The translations under genes and the position numbers were made by a program. 10,540 bases of DNA from Coemansia sp. RSA 1804 (lineage: Eukaryota; Kickxellomycota; Kickxellomycetes; Kickxellales; Kickxellaceae): assembly GCA_027578815.1 (NCBI GenBank), contig JANBTH010000861.1:1-10540 (forward strand), read 5' to 3'. Below the pieces are notes generated by a model. That model ran no database searches, was not told the origin of the DNA, and was given only the letters and a program-made list of their open reading frames with translations. This document shows, piece after piece, positions 1 to 7,703 of this stretch. How positions within the stretch are numbered: position 1 is the first letter of the stretch; each line of letters begins with the position of its first letter.

Positions 1-1959
1 CGTGAGTACTTGTTTAAAAACTCTCTTCTCCATACAATGCATCCAGAGTTTTTCAGAGAGCACTTTATGAAGTACCCAGTGCTCCACATATCGTTTAGTG
101 AGTGCAAAAGTGCAACCCTTGGCGACTTCATCATAGATATCTGTAACTCTCTTATAGATGAAGCTAGAAAGTGGTCGTTGAAGTGTAAGCAAAAACATCC
201 CTCTTCAAGTGCCATTGTTGAGAATAGCTTGATAGAGTTCAAAGAGATTCTGGAACAATGTAAAGGTCTAAGATATCTGCAAGAAGATAAGGTCATTCCG
301 CATAAATCCAGAGTTAATATGCTATTTAAAGCCATGTCAGAACTTGTTTTTACGTGCTTTGGTCGCTATATCCTTCTTATCGACGAGTACGATATTCCAT
401 TTATCACGATTCAATTGGCATCGTGGAGCAAGGAGGAAAAGCAAATAGCACAGGGTGTTCTAAAGCTCTTGTTTCAGAAAATGCTAAAGGTAAGAACTTT
501 ATTATCTTATCTGCTTAATTATTCCTTTGCTATTGTAAAAATGTATGCTAACATTTTGCTTAACTAATTTAAATTGTAGGACAACAAGCACCTTTTACGC
601 GGTCTGCTCTTTGGAGTCTTTGAGATACCCCTGACAGAGATGGGATCGGGCGCCAACAACATCAAGGACATCCGCATGGTTCCATGTGAGGAGAGCGATA
701 TACAGGGCAACATACTTTCAACATCTCACCCACATTCAGGCAGCGGACTGGATGCGTTGACTGATTCGTTCTGGTTCAATGTCAACGAAATAGAGCTTAT
801 GCTTGACAGCAGTGCACAGCAGTGTCCTCGGATTCTAGACCACAAGCCGGTTATTTTAAAGACTGTTCGCGACTGGTACAATGGATACTATATTGGCCGA
901 TTCCGAGGAAAGTACAACCCATGGTCGGTGAGTTCGTTTATCGAGAGTCTTTGCAACCTTTTAAACAAGACAACCAGCAACAAGGCAGACGACGTTAAAA
1001 GAATTGTCAACTCTGCAGCCAAGGCGTACTGGGTTACCACAGGCAGCACAAGTCTGATTGAAGCACAGATAGACAGACACCGCGCACAGTTTATTCGTCT
1101 TGCCAAACGTCTCCTGCGCAACTACGAGCTGACCAAGGTCAAGAGACGTGACAGAAGACGCAGCAGATTACGCGAGTCCTCGCATGTTTCTCTTGTTTCG
1201 ACTCGTCTCAGCTTGACCAGCTTTGACAACGACCAGTTCTCAGAGCCCGGAATGCTTACGCTGTGTCTCTACGCCGGATACCTGACTCGTCATCTGTCAA
1301 CATCGGTTTGCATCCCAAACCACGAGGTGTACCAGGTGTGGCTTCAGCTCTTTGCGCGTGCAGTGCTGGGCACTGAGCTTGCTGACAGCAGCACAAACAG
1401 CGAGCGTGGTGCACTACTAAGCGAGCTCTGGCAGGGAAGAACAGATCTTCTGCGCACGCTTGCAACATCGTCGCATGGTGTTCTCAGCAACCACAAGGAG
1501 TACAAGGAAAAGGACTATGCCAACCATGTAGCCAACACAATCATGGCGGTATCCCGCTTTGGCGTACTCACTCATCCAAAGCAAAAGTCTGTCAAGGTGT
1601 CGCATGTAATACCGATTAGGGAGAACCACGCGGGAGTTGGTCGCTGCGACTACACGATGCGACTATACAGCACTAGTAACCAGCCAAACCAGTTTGGCGT
1701 GATCATCGAGTTCAAGCTGATTCCTGATGCAAAGAGAGACGATGTTGACTTTCACAGAGACCTTTCAGAACAAGCACTTGAACAGATAACAACCAAGAAC
1801 TACGACTCTTGTCTTCTTGGCTGTCTGGAACGCATGGATATCGGTATGGCTATTGGAAACAACGCTGTCTATACAGTGTCAAGGCTCTACAAGCGTAGCA
1901 ATATAGACGAACCCTGGCATGAGGTATCCTCACTGAAGAGAGAAAGACAGCGTCAGTAA
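1..1959 (+). CDS. AAA-ATPase-like / PD-(D/E)XK nuclease-like fusion protein, 5'-partial, join(1..489,580..1959)
   Basis: The reading frame is open from base 1, so the start codon and the Walker A loop lie outside the window. About 622 residues are visible after splicing. An AAA-ATPase-like domain (PF09820 type) comes first. It shows KYPVLHISF, a Walker B strand ILLIDEYD (about residues 124-131), DWYNGY, KYNPWS and YWVTTGS. A basic stretch at 1135-1176 (KVKRRDRRRSRLRE) resembles a nuclear localisation signal. GMLTLCLYAGYLT then leads to a C-terminal PDDEXK_9-type domain (PF08011). There GRCD (Asp at 1648-1650) and EFK (Glu 1708-1710, Lys 1714-1716) supply the D...ExK catalytic pattern, followed by ALEQI and NNAVYTVSRLY. 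The gene stops at TAA 1957-1959. The family is widespread in bacteria and in some fungi, often in many copies, and its biological role is unsettled. ATP-dependent nucleic-acid processing is an inference. No frameshift is visible. Confidence 0.88.
490..579 (+). other. Spliceosomal intron (90 nt, phase 0) in the ATPase-nuclease gene
   Basis: The donor is GTAAGA at 490-495 and the acceptor is TTGTAG ending at 579. A branch-point-like TTAACTAAT lies about 20 nt upstream of the acceptor. Removing the intron joins ...FQKMLK directly to DNKHLLRGLLFG in one frame, which restores the AAA-ATPase-like domain. The intron falls about 30 residues after the Walker B motif. If it were retained, translation would stop at 565-567. 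Confidence 0.88.
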
Positions 1960-1978
1960 CGTTTTTATATATCAACTT

Positions 1979-1984
1979 TTTATT
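1979..1984 (-). terminator. Possible AATAAA poly(A) signal of the acyltransferase gene
   Basis: TTTATT on the plus strand reads AATAAA on the minus strand, about 222 nt after the TGA-side end of the acyltransferase gene. It sits only about 20 nt past the stop codon of the convergent ATPase-nuclease gene. Confidence 0.3.
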
Positions 1985-2185
1985 ATATATTCTCAGATCC
2001 GAGCATTTTAAACTATTTTAATAGCAAATCATTGATTGTCACACTACAACTGGATAGTAGGAGACGATACGTTCTATTAACCATAAAATTGCTGAAATCT
2101 TAAACACACATTGAGTGTTGAACGTGTGATACTCGTTATATACAAAAAATTGGAAATTGCGAAACATGAAAACCTGAGAATTTAA

Positions 2186-2191
2186 AATAAA
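2186..2191 (+). terminator. Possible AATAAA poly(A) signal of the ATPase-nuclease gene
   Basis: AATAAA on the plus strand lies about 227 nt after the TAA of the ATPase-nuclease gene, in AT-rich sequence. It is the only exact AATAAA in this spacer on that strand. Its use would make the transcript overlap the end of the convergent acyltransferase gene. Confidence 0.3.
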
Positions 2192-2205
2192 AGGCATAAA
2201 AGCTA

Positions 2206-3711
2206 TCAGATACATCTGTACTTGTCAACTGGTTCCATCCACATGGAATTTTGACGAACGTGGACTGCCACGTCTGGGGCAAGTTTGAGTTCAACTTCGT
2301 AGCCGCCTGTTTTTGGGTTAGAAGGCATTATAAAGGCTATGTCATTGTACGCGTGGGGCGCATGGCGTACTAGTTCTGGCGCACCAGACCCAAAGTCGAC
2401 CTCGTAATGTGCGAATCTAGAATGGTTGCTTGCCTGGAAGCCATTTGCGTCCTTGGAGCCCAAAGCCAGATTGTACAGGTAGTTGCTTGGCGACTTTTCC
2501 ATCAGATAGCCGACCTTCGCATAATATCTTGCATGATAATCCGAAGCATTCTGGTCAAGACCGTTCACCAGACTGTACAGCAGAATGTTATCGAGGTCCT
2601 TCTTCTGAAGATCGTTGTTTAAAAAAGAAACACTCGTCGCATACCCCAGATTCCCCATATAGTCTATAGCCTCAATAGAGGGTACGCGTGGACGCATGTT
2701 TATGCTAGTAGTCACTTTGAAAGTGGCCTTCTCGTCTATACTGCGGTCAAAGAGTGAGCGGAAAACGGCAAGGAATGGCCTGCTGAACCACCAGTCGTCG
2801 TTTGCCTTCTTCTTCGCCTGTGCAATAACGATGGCCAGATATGCAGTGATTATATTGTTGATGGTGAAATTTTCATTCGATGCCCCAGCCTTCCGTAAAC
2901 GAAGGCGAAGAGCCTCGATTGCCTCTGAAGGAATGTGGAAGAAGCAGCAGGTGTAGTCGGTTGGCTCATACCACTTTTTAATCAGCAACCCACGCCTTTC
3001 TGGCGACATCCACGCCAGCCATCTACTAACAGTACTTTCAGCAGACAGGCTCTTAACATCCACAGTGTTCTGATGGAAGGCTTCGTTGGAGCGCATAGCG
3101 GCAGTAAACTTGCGATCGTAGATGAACTCAGATATGGCAAGTGGTTCCCTTTTGTCGTCTTGGGGCTGTTGCATCCATCTAGCAACCTCGGCCCAAAGAT
3201 TCATAAAATGAACAAAACCGTATCCGTCAGTAATGCAATTACCGATACTGGCGTACACGAGCACACCGGTATTGTTTTTGAAGCGGAGGATATGGAAGCT
3301 TGCTGGCTTTATTTTCCCGCCAGATAGCTTGGTTGGGACTGGAACACCGTACGTGCCATACAGGTCAATTGGAAGCTTCTTGATGTCGAACCCAGCCTTC
3401 TCCATGTCTGAATAGCTCAGGTCGCAAGCAGTGTCTGTGTAGACGGGCATGTTCAGATTGTTCTTGTCTATATCAACGTACATACGACTGGAACTGTCGG
3501 TTTTTATGTGGCCGGCAAGAATTGGAAACTCCTGCAGTGCCCTGTAGAAAGCACTGTCTAGTACCTTGGGCGGCATAAACTCATTACTTGAAGAGCTGGG
3601 GGAGTCGTTCTTGTACCAGTATCCTAGAGCAATGGTTTTGACCGAATTTGCAGTGTCATAGCCATCAAGATATATAACCTGGGAGCTTACCGAGCTAGTA
3701 AATGAATCCAT
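2206..3711 (-). CDS. BAHD-family (PF02458-like) acyltransferase with Asn in place of the catalytic His
   Basis: This is a complete single-exon protein of 501 residues, a normal length for the family. The frame stays open upstream to 3807, but the first ATG is at 3709-3711 in the context AAAAATGG. The BAHD fold is recognised from FPILAGHI near the N terminus, the catalytic-motif region NCITDGYGF (residues 158-166), NNIITAYLAIVIAQA in the middle, MGNLGYAT, and the structural DFGSG motif (residues 439-443, normally DFGWG). Active members move an acyl group from acyl-CoA to an alcohol or amine, and fungal relatives include the trichothecene 3-O-acetyltransferase type. The HxxxD general-base His is Asn here (codon AAT, 3238-3240), while the Asp and Gly that follow are kept. 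The enzyme may therefore be inactive or work in another way. No signal peptide is seen, so a cytosolic location is likely. Confidence 0.85.
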   Translation of the reverse strand: MDSFTSSVSSQVIYLDGYDTANSVKTIALGYWYKNDSPSSSSNEFMPPKVLDSAFYRALQEFPILAGHIKTDSSSRMYVDIDKNNLNMPVYTDTACDLSYSDMEKAGFDIKKLPIDLYGTYGVPVPTKLSGGKIKPASFHILRFKNNTGVLVYASIGNCITDGYGFVHFMNLWAEVARWMQQPQDDKREPLAISEFIYDRKFTAAMRSNEAFHQNTVDVKSLSAESTVSRWLAWMSPERRGLLIKKWYEPTDYTCCFFHIPSEAIEALRLRLRKAGASNENFTINNIITAYLAIVIAQAKKKANDDWWFSRPFLAVFRSLFDRSIDEKATFKVTTSINMRPRVPSIEAIDYMGNLGYATSVSFLNNDLQKKDLDNILLYSLVNGLDQNASDYHARYYAKVGYLMEKSPSNYLYNLALGSKDANGFQASNHSRFAHYEVDFGSGAPELVRHAPHAYNDIAFIMPSNPKTGGYEVELKLAPDVAVHVRQNSMWMEPVDKYRCI

Positions 3712-3825
3712 TTTTCTTGTAGGAACGTTCTTTATTATTTGACAAGTAGCAAGAAATAGATAGCAATATGGATGGTAGAATAAAATTCCAAAGAAGAGCA
3801 GCAGCAACTGAAGCCGGTGTGTGTC

Positions 3826-3834
3826 TTTAATATA
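3826..3834 (-). promoter_or_regulatory. TATA-like element upstream of the acyltransferase gene
   Basis: The minus strand reads TATATTAAA about 115-123 nt before the chosen ATG at 3711. The sequence between is compatible with a short leader. This is a consensus match only; no transcription start is known. Confidence 0.35.
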
Positions 3835-4212
3835 TCAAGCTCTTATCTTTAAATATGTGTTGATGAGATTTCTTGCTAGTCAAACGCGTAGAAACGAATT
3901 TCTCAAACGTTTATGGATGGGGCGGGAGAAAACAAAAACTGTAAGGAAACCACACATGTCCGAGTTTCGTGCAAAGACGATACAAAGAAAGTCGAAGTAA
4001 ATTAGATACAAGGAAAAAAACAGACTTGAAATTTTTATTATCTGTATCGGAAACAGATTCGTAATTGAGACTTTGTCTGTAGGTTTGTCCACAACCCTAA
4101 CATTTTCCTTTATCCTTCCATTCCCAATTCCTTACTCAACAGTTAGGGGGGAGAACTGTAAGAGAAAATTCCGAAAATTAGCAAAGTAGACTGGTTTCTT
4201 TGTCTACTTTTT

Positions 4213-4218
4213 TTTATT
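4213..4218 (-). terminator. Possible AATAAA poly(A) signal of the arrestin gene
   Basis: TTTATT on the plus strand (AATAAA on the minus strand) lies about 255 nt beyond the arrestin stop codon, followed within 30 nt by further AT-rich sequence. Confidence 0.35.
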
Positions 4219-4323
4219 TACTTGTCGGGTAGAATATATTATTTATACAACACAGCTCTCCCAACACGGTGGCAGCATTTCAACATGCCACACTAGCCGT
4301 AGAAAGAGCGAGAAAGGGGAAAA

Positions 4324-4325
<2 letters not shown>

Positions 4326-4355
<30 letters not shown>

Positions 4356-4357
4356 AA
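4326..4357. repeat. (GAAA)8 microsatellite
   Basis: Eight perfect tandem GAAA units, flanked on the left by a run of five A. The tract lies in the presumed 3' UTR of the arrestin gene, so that transcript would carry UUUC repeats. Confidence 0.95.
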
Positions 4358-4471
4358 AGGGTGCAAGAAAACACAATAAATATATAAAAACGGACGGGAA
4401 GAAAATGCCACGCACACACACTGCCCAATCTATTTACTATTCCCAACGAGTATTTCTCCTCTTTTGAATCC

Positions 4472-6625
4472 TCAATTGAAAACTAGCGCAGGAGAGGATG
4501 AAGGAGGAGGGGGTCCACGGACGCCATCGGCATTTGGCAACGAGACATCGGGATGTGGCGAAGGCGACTGCTTGTGATCGCGAAGAAGGGCCTCTGGCGG
4601 AGGTTTAATAACAGCATGAGCGGGATACGGCATTCCGCTAGTCCGTAGATCATCTCTTCCTAGGCTATCAGGAATACTCAGGAGGTATCTGTCAGAACCA
4701 CCACCACCACCACCGGGTGATGCCCCAAGTAACGGCATCTGCGAATTATATAGTCCGTCTCTGTCGTAGTCGGAGGACTGGTGTGCTGTGGCAGCGGTGG
4801 AGGAAGACGGCGCAGCGCTACTAGGCCTAGGGTTTGCAGAACCGCTGCTCCCTTGGTCGCAGAGCAGATCGCGAGCTCTCATTGAAGAACGAGGCGGAGG
4901 AGTCGAGGGGCTGCAGTAGCTGATTGGACGCTGTTTGTTCAAATCCTCGCAATCCGGCGCATTGTCCTCGCGACTGTTGTTCCTGCTGTAGCTGTGGCCG
5001 TGGCTGTGGCTGTGAGTATGGCGGTGGCGGTGATGTGTGGCAGACGATGTCGAAGAGGCGCGGGAATGAAAAATGGACCGCACCTTGTCGGCCGAGATTT
5101 TGGCACCCGCAAGGAGGTCGTGAAGAGAAGTTTGTTTTGACGAGGTGCTTGCGCGGCGACCAGTTCCGCCGGATCGCAAGCACTTGTGGTCCTCGAGGGT
5201 GTCGTTGGCTGTATCTGTGGTGTTGACTGGCGACAGCCGCAATTGTTCTTGGTCGATGGCAGCCTGCGGGAGACTGAGCGGCGGATCGTGGACCGTTTCA
5301 GACGACGATGACGACAGTGCGTTGTCGGAGGACGACGTTTGGCTGGCAGCGCCAGTAGGCTGTAGCGGCGGCGTGGAGTCGGGCGAGGCCAGATAGAACT
5401 GCGAGCCGCTACGGTGTAAGGGGCCAGGGAAGCCGCCAACCAACGTGCCTGGTCCAACCACATCGGACGGCGAGGATGCAGCAGCCGGCGTATCGTCGAC
5501 CTCGCTAGCATCGCGATTCGACGGGTGCGGACGGGACGGCCGTCGGCGCACAACAGCGTCGTAGGCAGGCGGAAGCGTATTCGACCGCATCAGCACGGTG
5601 CCACAGCCAGGCCCGGCAAGCGAGGGCTCGTACCGCGGCAGAATCGACGACTCGTCGCGCGCGCTGACTGGCATAATGGACACGGGCACGGCAATAAAGA
5701 TGCTGTGGATCAGCATATTGGTGTCTCTGACCTTGATCAGAAACTTGATTCGATGGCGGACCTCAATAAGATCAGTCAGAACGTCGTACTGGATGGCGCC
5801 GTAGGCTTCGGGCACCGACAGCGGAATCTGCACGCTGGTAGCGTCAACCAGATCCATGCAGTCAGCTGCCATGCGCGGCGCCACGCCACAGCAGCCAGTC
5901 GGGCCAATGTAGTTCTCGTTACGCGCCACCACACGCGAGAACCGGTGCAGCGGATCGCCCGAGGAGCTGTAGTACCGCGTGTACTCCTTGATCAGCACGC
6001 CCACGGCCACCAGCTTCATGCCCTTGATTCGCGGCTCCAGCTCAAAGCGGGTGGTGAATACCTCGCCATCCTTCAGCGACCGCGACGGCACCGACACGCG
6101 GTACTCCAGCTGGCGGTTCCACTCGCCCGTGGTCTCGATGCTCTCCATCAGCGCCAGCGCCCACGGCGCCCCCGACACCGGGCCCCGCTTGACCGGAATC
6201 TCCTGGCTCGCCGTCAGATTGGCATGGAACGCCGTGCGCTCCAGCGTCGCCTGCAGCTGGTACTGCACTCTCCCAAGCGCCGTGACGATTGTCTCGGGGT
6301 TGTCGCCGGCCAGCAGAAAGTCGAATCGGAACGTTTTGCTCTGCGCCCACGTGACCGGTGGCCGCTGGGGCTCCAGAAACACCCACTCGCGCCGGACGAT
6401 CTCGCGGTGCTCGTCGCGCGCCACGCCGCTGGGCACGATGTTCTGGTTCAGCGTTGTGTCCACGCGCCCGCTAAATACCAGCCGCAGCGACCGCACGCGT
6501 ATGGGCTCGTTCACGTGCACTACCAGCCGTCCGCTCAGCAGCGATGCCGATGCCTCGTCAAACGACCCGCGTACCAGCAGCTCGGGCTTGTCTAGCGTGA
6601 GCTCCAGATACGGCCCCGAACGCAT
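4472..6625 (-). CDS. Alpha-arrestin / arrestin-related trafficking adaptor (ART) protein
   Basis: This complete single-exon protein has 717 residues, from ATG at 6623-6625 to TGA at 4472-4474. Residues about 5-150 read as an arrestin N domain (LELTLDKPELLVRG at the start; VQYQLQATLER). Residues about 167-315 read as an arrestin C domain (EYRVSVPSRSL, HRIKFLIKV, IAVPVSIMP). Just behind lie LPRY (residues 329-332, 5630-5641) and PPAY (residues 352-355, 5561-5572). Both are docking motifs for Rsp5/NEDD4-type ubiquitin ligases. In yeast, such adaptors bring the ligase to plasma-membrane transporters and drive their endocytosis. The last 360 residues are Ser/Pro-rich and probably disordered, with a His-rich tract (residues 531-547) and a Gly run. 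Ser-rich tails of this kind are usually phosphorylation targets in ARTs. The 5' half is markedly GC-rich, which creates long antisense open frames with no protein character. Confidence 0.9.
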   Translation of the reverse strand: MRSGPYLELTLDKPELLVRGSFDEASASLLSGRLVVHVNEPIRVRSLRLVFSGRVDTTLNQNIVPSGVARDEHREIVRREWVFLEPQRPPVTWAQSKTFRFDFLLAGDNPETIVTALGRVQYQLQATLERTAFHANLTASQEIPVKRGPVSGAPWALALMESIETTGEWNRQLEYRVSVPSRSLKDGEVFTTRFELEPRIKGMKLVAVGVLIKEYTRYYSSSGDPLHRFSRVVARNENYIGPTGCCGVAPRMAADCMDLVDATSVQIPLSVPEAYGAIQYDVLTDLIEVRHRIKFLIKVRDTNMLIHSIFIAVPVSIMPVSARDESSILPRYEPSLAGPGCGTVLMRSNTLPPAYDAVVRRRPSRPHPSNRDASEVDDTPAAASSPSDVVGPGTLVGGFPGPLHRSGSQFYLASPDSTPPLQPTGAASQTSSSDNALSSSSSETVHDPPLSLPQAAIDQEQLRLSPVNTTDTANDTLEDHKCLRSGGTGRRASTSSKQTSLHDLLAGAKISADKVRSIFHSRASSTSSATHHRHRHTHSHSHGHSYSRNNSREDNAPDCEDLNKQRPISYCSPSTPPPRSSMRARDLLCDQGSSGSANPRPSSAAPSSSTAATAHQSSDYDRDGLYNSQMPLLGASPGGGGGGSDRYLLSIPDSLGRDDLRTSGMPYPAHAVIKPPPEALLRDHKQSPSPHPDVSLPNADGVRGPPPPSSSPALVFN
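4697..4714. repeat. (ACC)6 coding microsatellite in the arrestin gene
   Basis: Six perfect ACC units on the plus strand encode the Gly run at about residues 638-643 of the arrestin protein. Length variation here would change the number of Gly residues without shifting the frame. Confidence 0.9.
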
Positions 6626-6849
6626 CCTTCCTTTATTCTTTTCTGAGCAGAGGTTTTCTCTGTGCTGAGAGCAGGCGGCAAAACCAGTCTGCTATGTACA
6701 GGGCCGACAGTAAGAGATGTGCAAAGTAGTAGTAGTAGAAGTAGAAGTAGTAATAAACAGGATAAACGTGCGCTCAAAATGTGTACAAGGTTACAACGGG
6801 AATAAAAAAAAGATAGGGAGGGAAAAGAGCAAGGGGGAATTTCATTCAT
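6592..6849 (-). promoter_or_regulatory. Upstream ORF overlapping the arrestin start codon
   Basis: An ATG at 6847-6849 opens an 85-codon frame. It runs through the arrestin leader and ends 31-34 nt inside the arrestin coding region, in a different frame. It encodes a Leu run created by a trinucleotide repeat and resembles no known protein. If the transcript starts upstream of 6849, ribosomes using this ATG would bypass the arrestin start, so it could lower arrestin output. A TATA-like ATAAAAAG around 6936-6943 (minus strand) would place the transcript start upstream of this ATG. Confidence 0.4.
6725..6753. repeat. Imperfect (AGT/AGA)n trinucleotide tract
   Basis: About nine AGT units, some changed to AGA, on the plus strand in the presumed 5' leader of the arrestin gene. 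The tract encodes the Leu run of the overlapping upstream ORF. Confidence 0.85.
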
Positions 6850-7193
6850 TCAGGCCCGTCAATCGTCCTGTGTGGCTAGGAAGAAAAAAATAGAAAAGTC
6901 ACACTCCTTTTTTCTGCTCAACAACCCAGTGTGTGCTTTTTATGTTGGGGAGGCGGGAATGGGAACCAAGTGGGTTTGAAAAGAGAAACGAAAGAGGGAA
7001 AAATAATGATGTAATATGAGAAAGATAGAGCGAAGAAAAAAGAAACTAAAGTTTGGGAAATTGAAAAATAAGGGTGGAAAAAATACGTCGCCTGTGCAGC
7101 AGTATTCGCAAAAAAAAATATGCAGAAAATCTTGGCATACGAGATAAAAAATTAACACTATTCTTGCGGAGAAAAGGAAAAAATAGACAAAAA

Positions 7194-7230
7194 ATTCTCT
7201 AGAGAATCCGCATAATGCGGGATAGTATCG
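7194..7230. repeat. Three adjacent inverted repeats
   Basis: A perfect 14-bp palindrome (7194-7207, ATTCTCTAGAGAAT) directly abuts a 6+1+6 inverted repeat (7208-7220, CCGCAT-A-ATGCGG). A short GATA-G-TATC follows at 7222-7230. The cluster lies about 570-605 bp upstream of the arrestin start codon. It could be a protein-binding site or a cruciform; no transcription-factor consensus was assigned. Confidence 0.8.
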
Positions 7231-7661
7231 AATGACAAACAAGACCCCTCCCTATTTAAGGAATTCCAGCTCTCCCTTGCATCCGTTTTTATGTCTTTAT
7301 TCCTGTTTCAATCGCATCAGAAAAAAAAGTAAACGTGTGATTTTTTTCGTTCTCGTTCTAGCTGATTCTGAAAGAAGTATCTGACAGACGTTCAAACTCA
7401 AGAGTTGCTTTTCCTGCTTCCATAGAACGAAAAACCAACCCTGTTGTTTTCCATATTCCTTGTTCTTGGAATTCCATTGTTTTTTCTCTTGATGTTCACG
7501 TGGCTGTCTGAATAGAAGAACCAAAAAAGAAGAAAATTAAATCTTTCCACTTGCTTTACCCGTCTTGGATCCCGCCCCTTCGTCTACTCCAGTCGTGTAC
7601 ATCTCAGGGAATGCTAGTTCTACAGCCTACGCAGTTTACAATACCTTCTTTTTCCATCACC

Positions 7662-7703
7662 TTGTTGTTGTTGTTGCTGTTTTTGTTGTTGTTGTTGTTG
7701 TTT
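7662..7703. repeat. (TTG)n trinucleotide microsatellite
   Basis: Two runs of TTG/GTT units are separated by a short GCTGTTTTT interruption, about 42 bp in all. The tract is non-coding as far as can be seen. It generates Val or Leu runs in spurious frames. Confidence 0.9.

Larger units (their letters stand above)
3712..4471. other. Spacer between arrestin 3' end and acyltransferase 5' end
   Basis: These 760 bases are AT-rich and hold no supportable gene. The left part (about 3712-3900) should contain the leader and promoter of the acyltransferase gene. The right part should contain the 3' UTR of the arrestin gene, including a GAAA microsatellite and a candidate poly(A) signal. A 70-codon minus-strand frame at 3880-4092 begins with GTG and resembles nothing known. 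Confidence 0.7.

Noticed and set aside
1..7. GTGAGT at position 2 as a splice donor
   Set aside because: It is a good donor match, but the frame through it continues as coding sequence typical of the family (LFKNSLL...EFFREHFMKYPV). The bases are better explained as exon.
3712..3807. N-terminal extension of the acyltransferase giving a hydrophobic, signal-peptide-like 32 residues
   Set aside because: The extension would begin with TTG, not ATG, and has no ATG before 3711. BAHD proteins are cytosolic and start near the ATG chosen. The stretch is most likely leader sequence.
5525..6595. Long plus-strand open frame (356 codons) antisense to the arrestin gene
   Set aside because: It starts at GTG, is extremely rich in Arg, His, Gln and Ala, and has no domain character. 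It is the expected shadow of GC-rich third positions in the arrestin gene.
5979..6668. 229-codon plus-strand frame antisense to the arrestin gene
   Set aside because: Ser/Arg-rich translation with no recognisable motif. It overlaps a clear arrestin N/C domain on the other strand.
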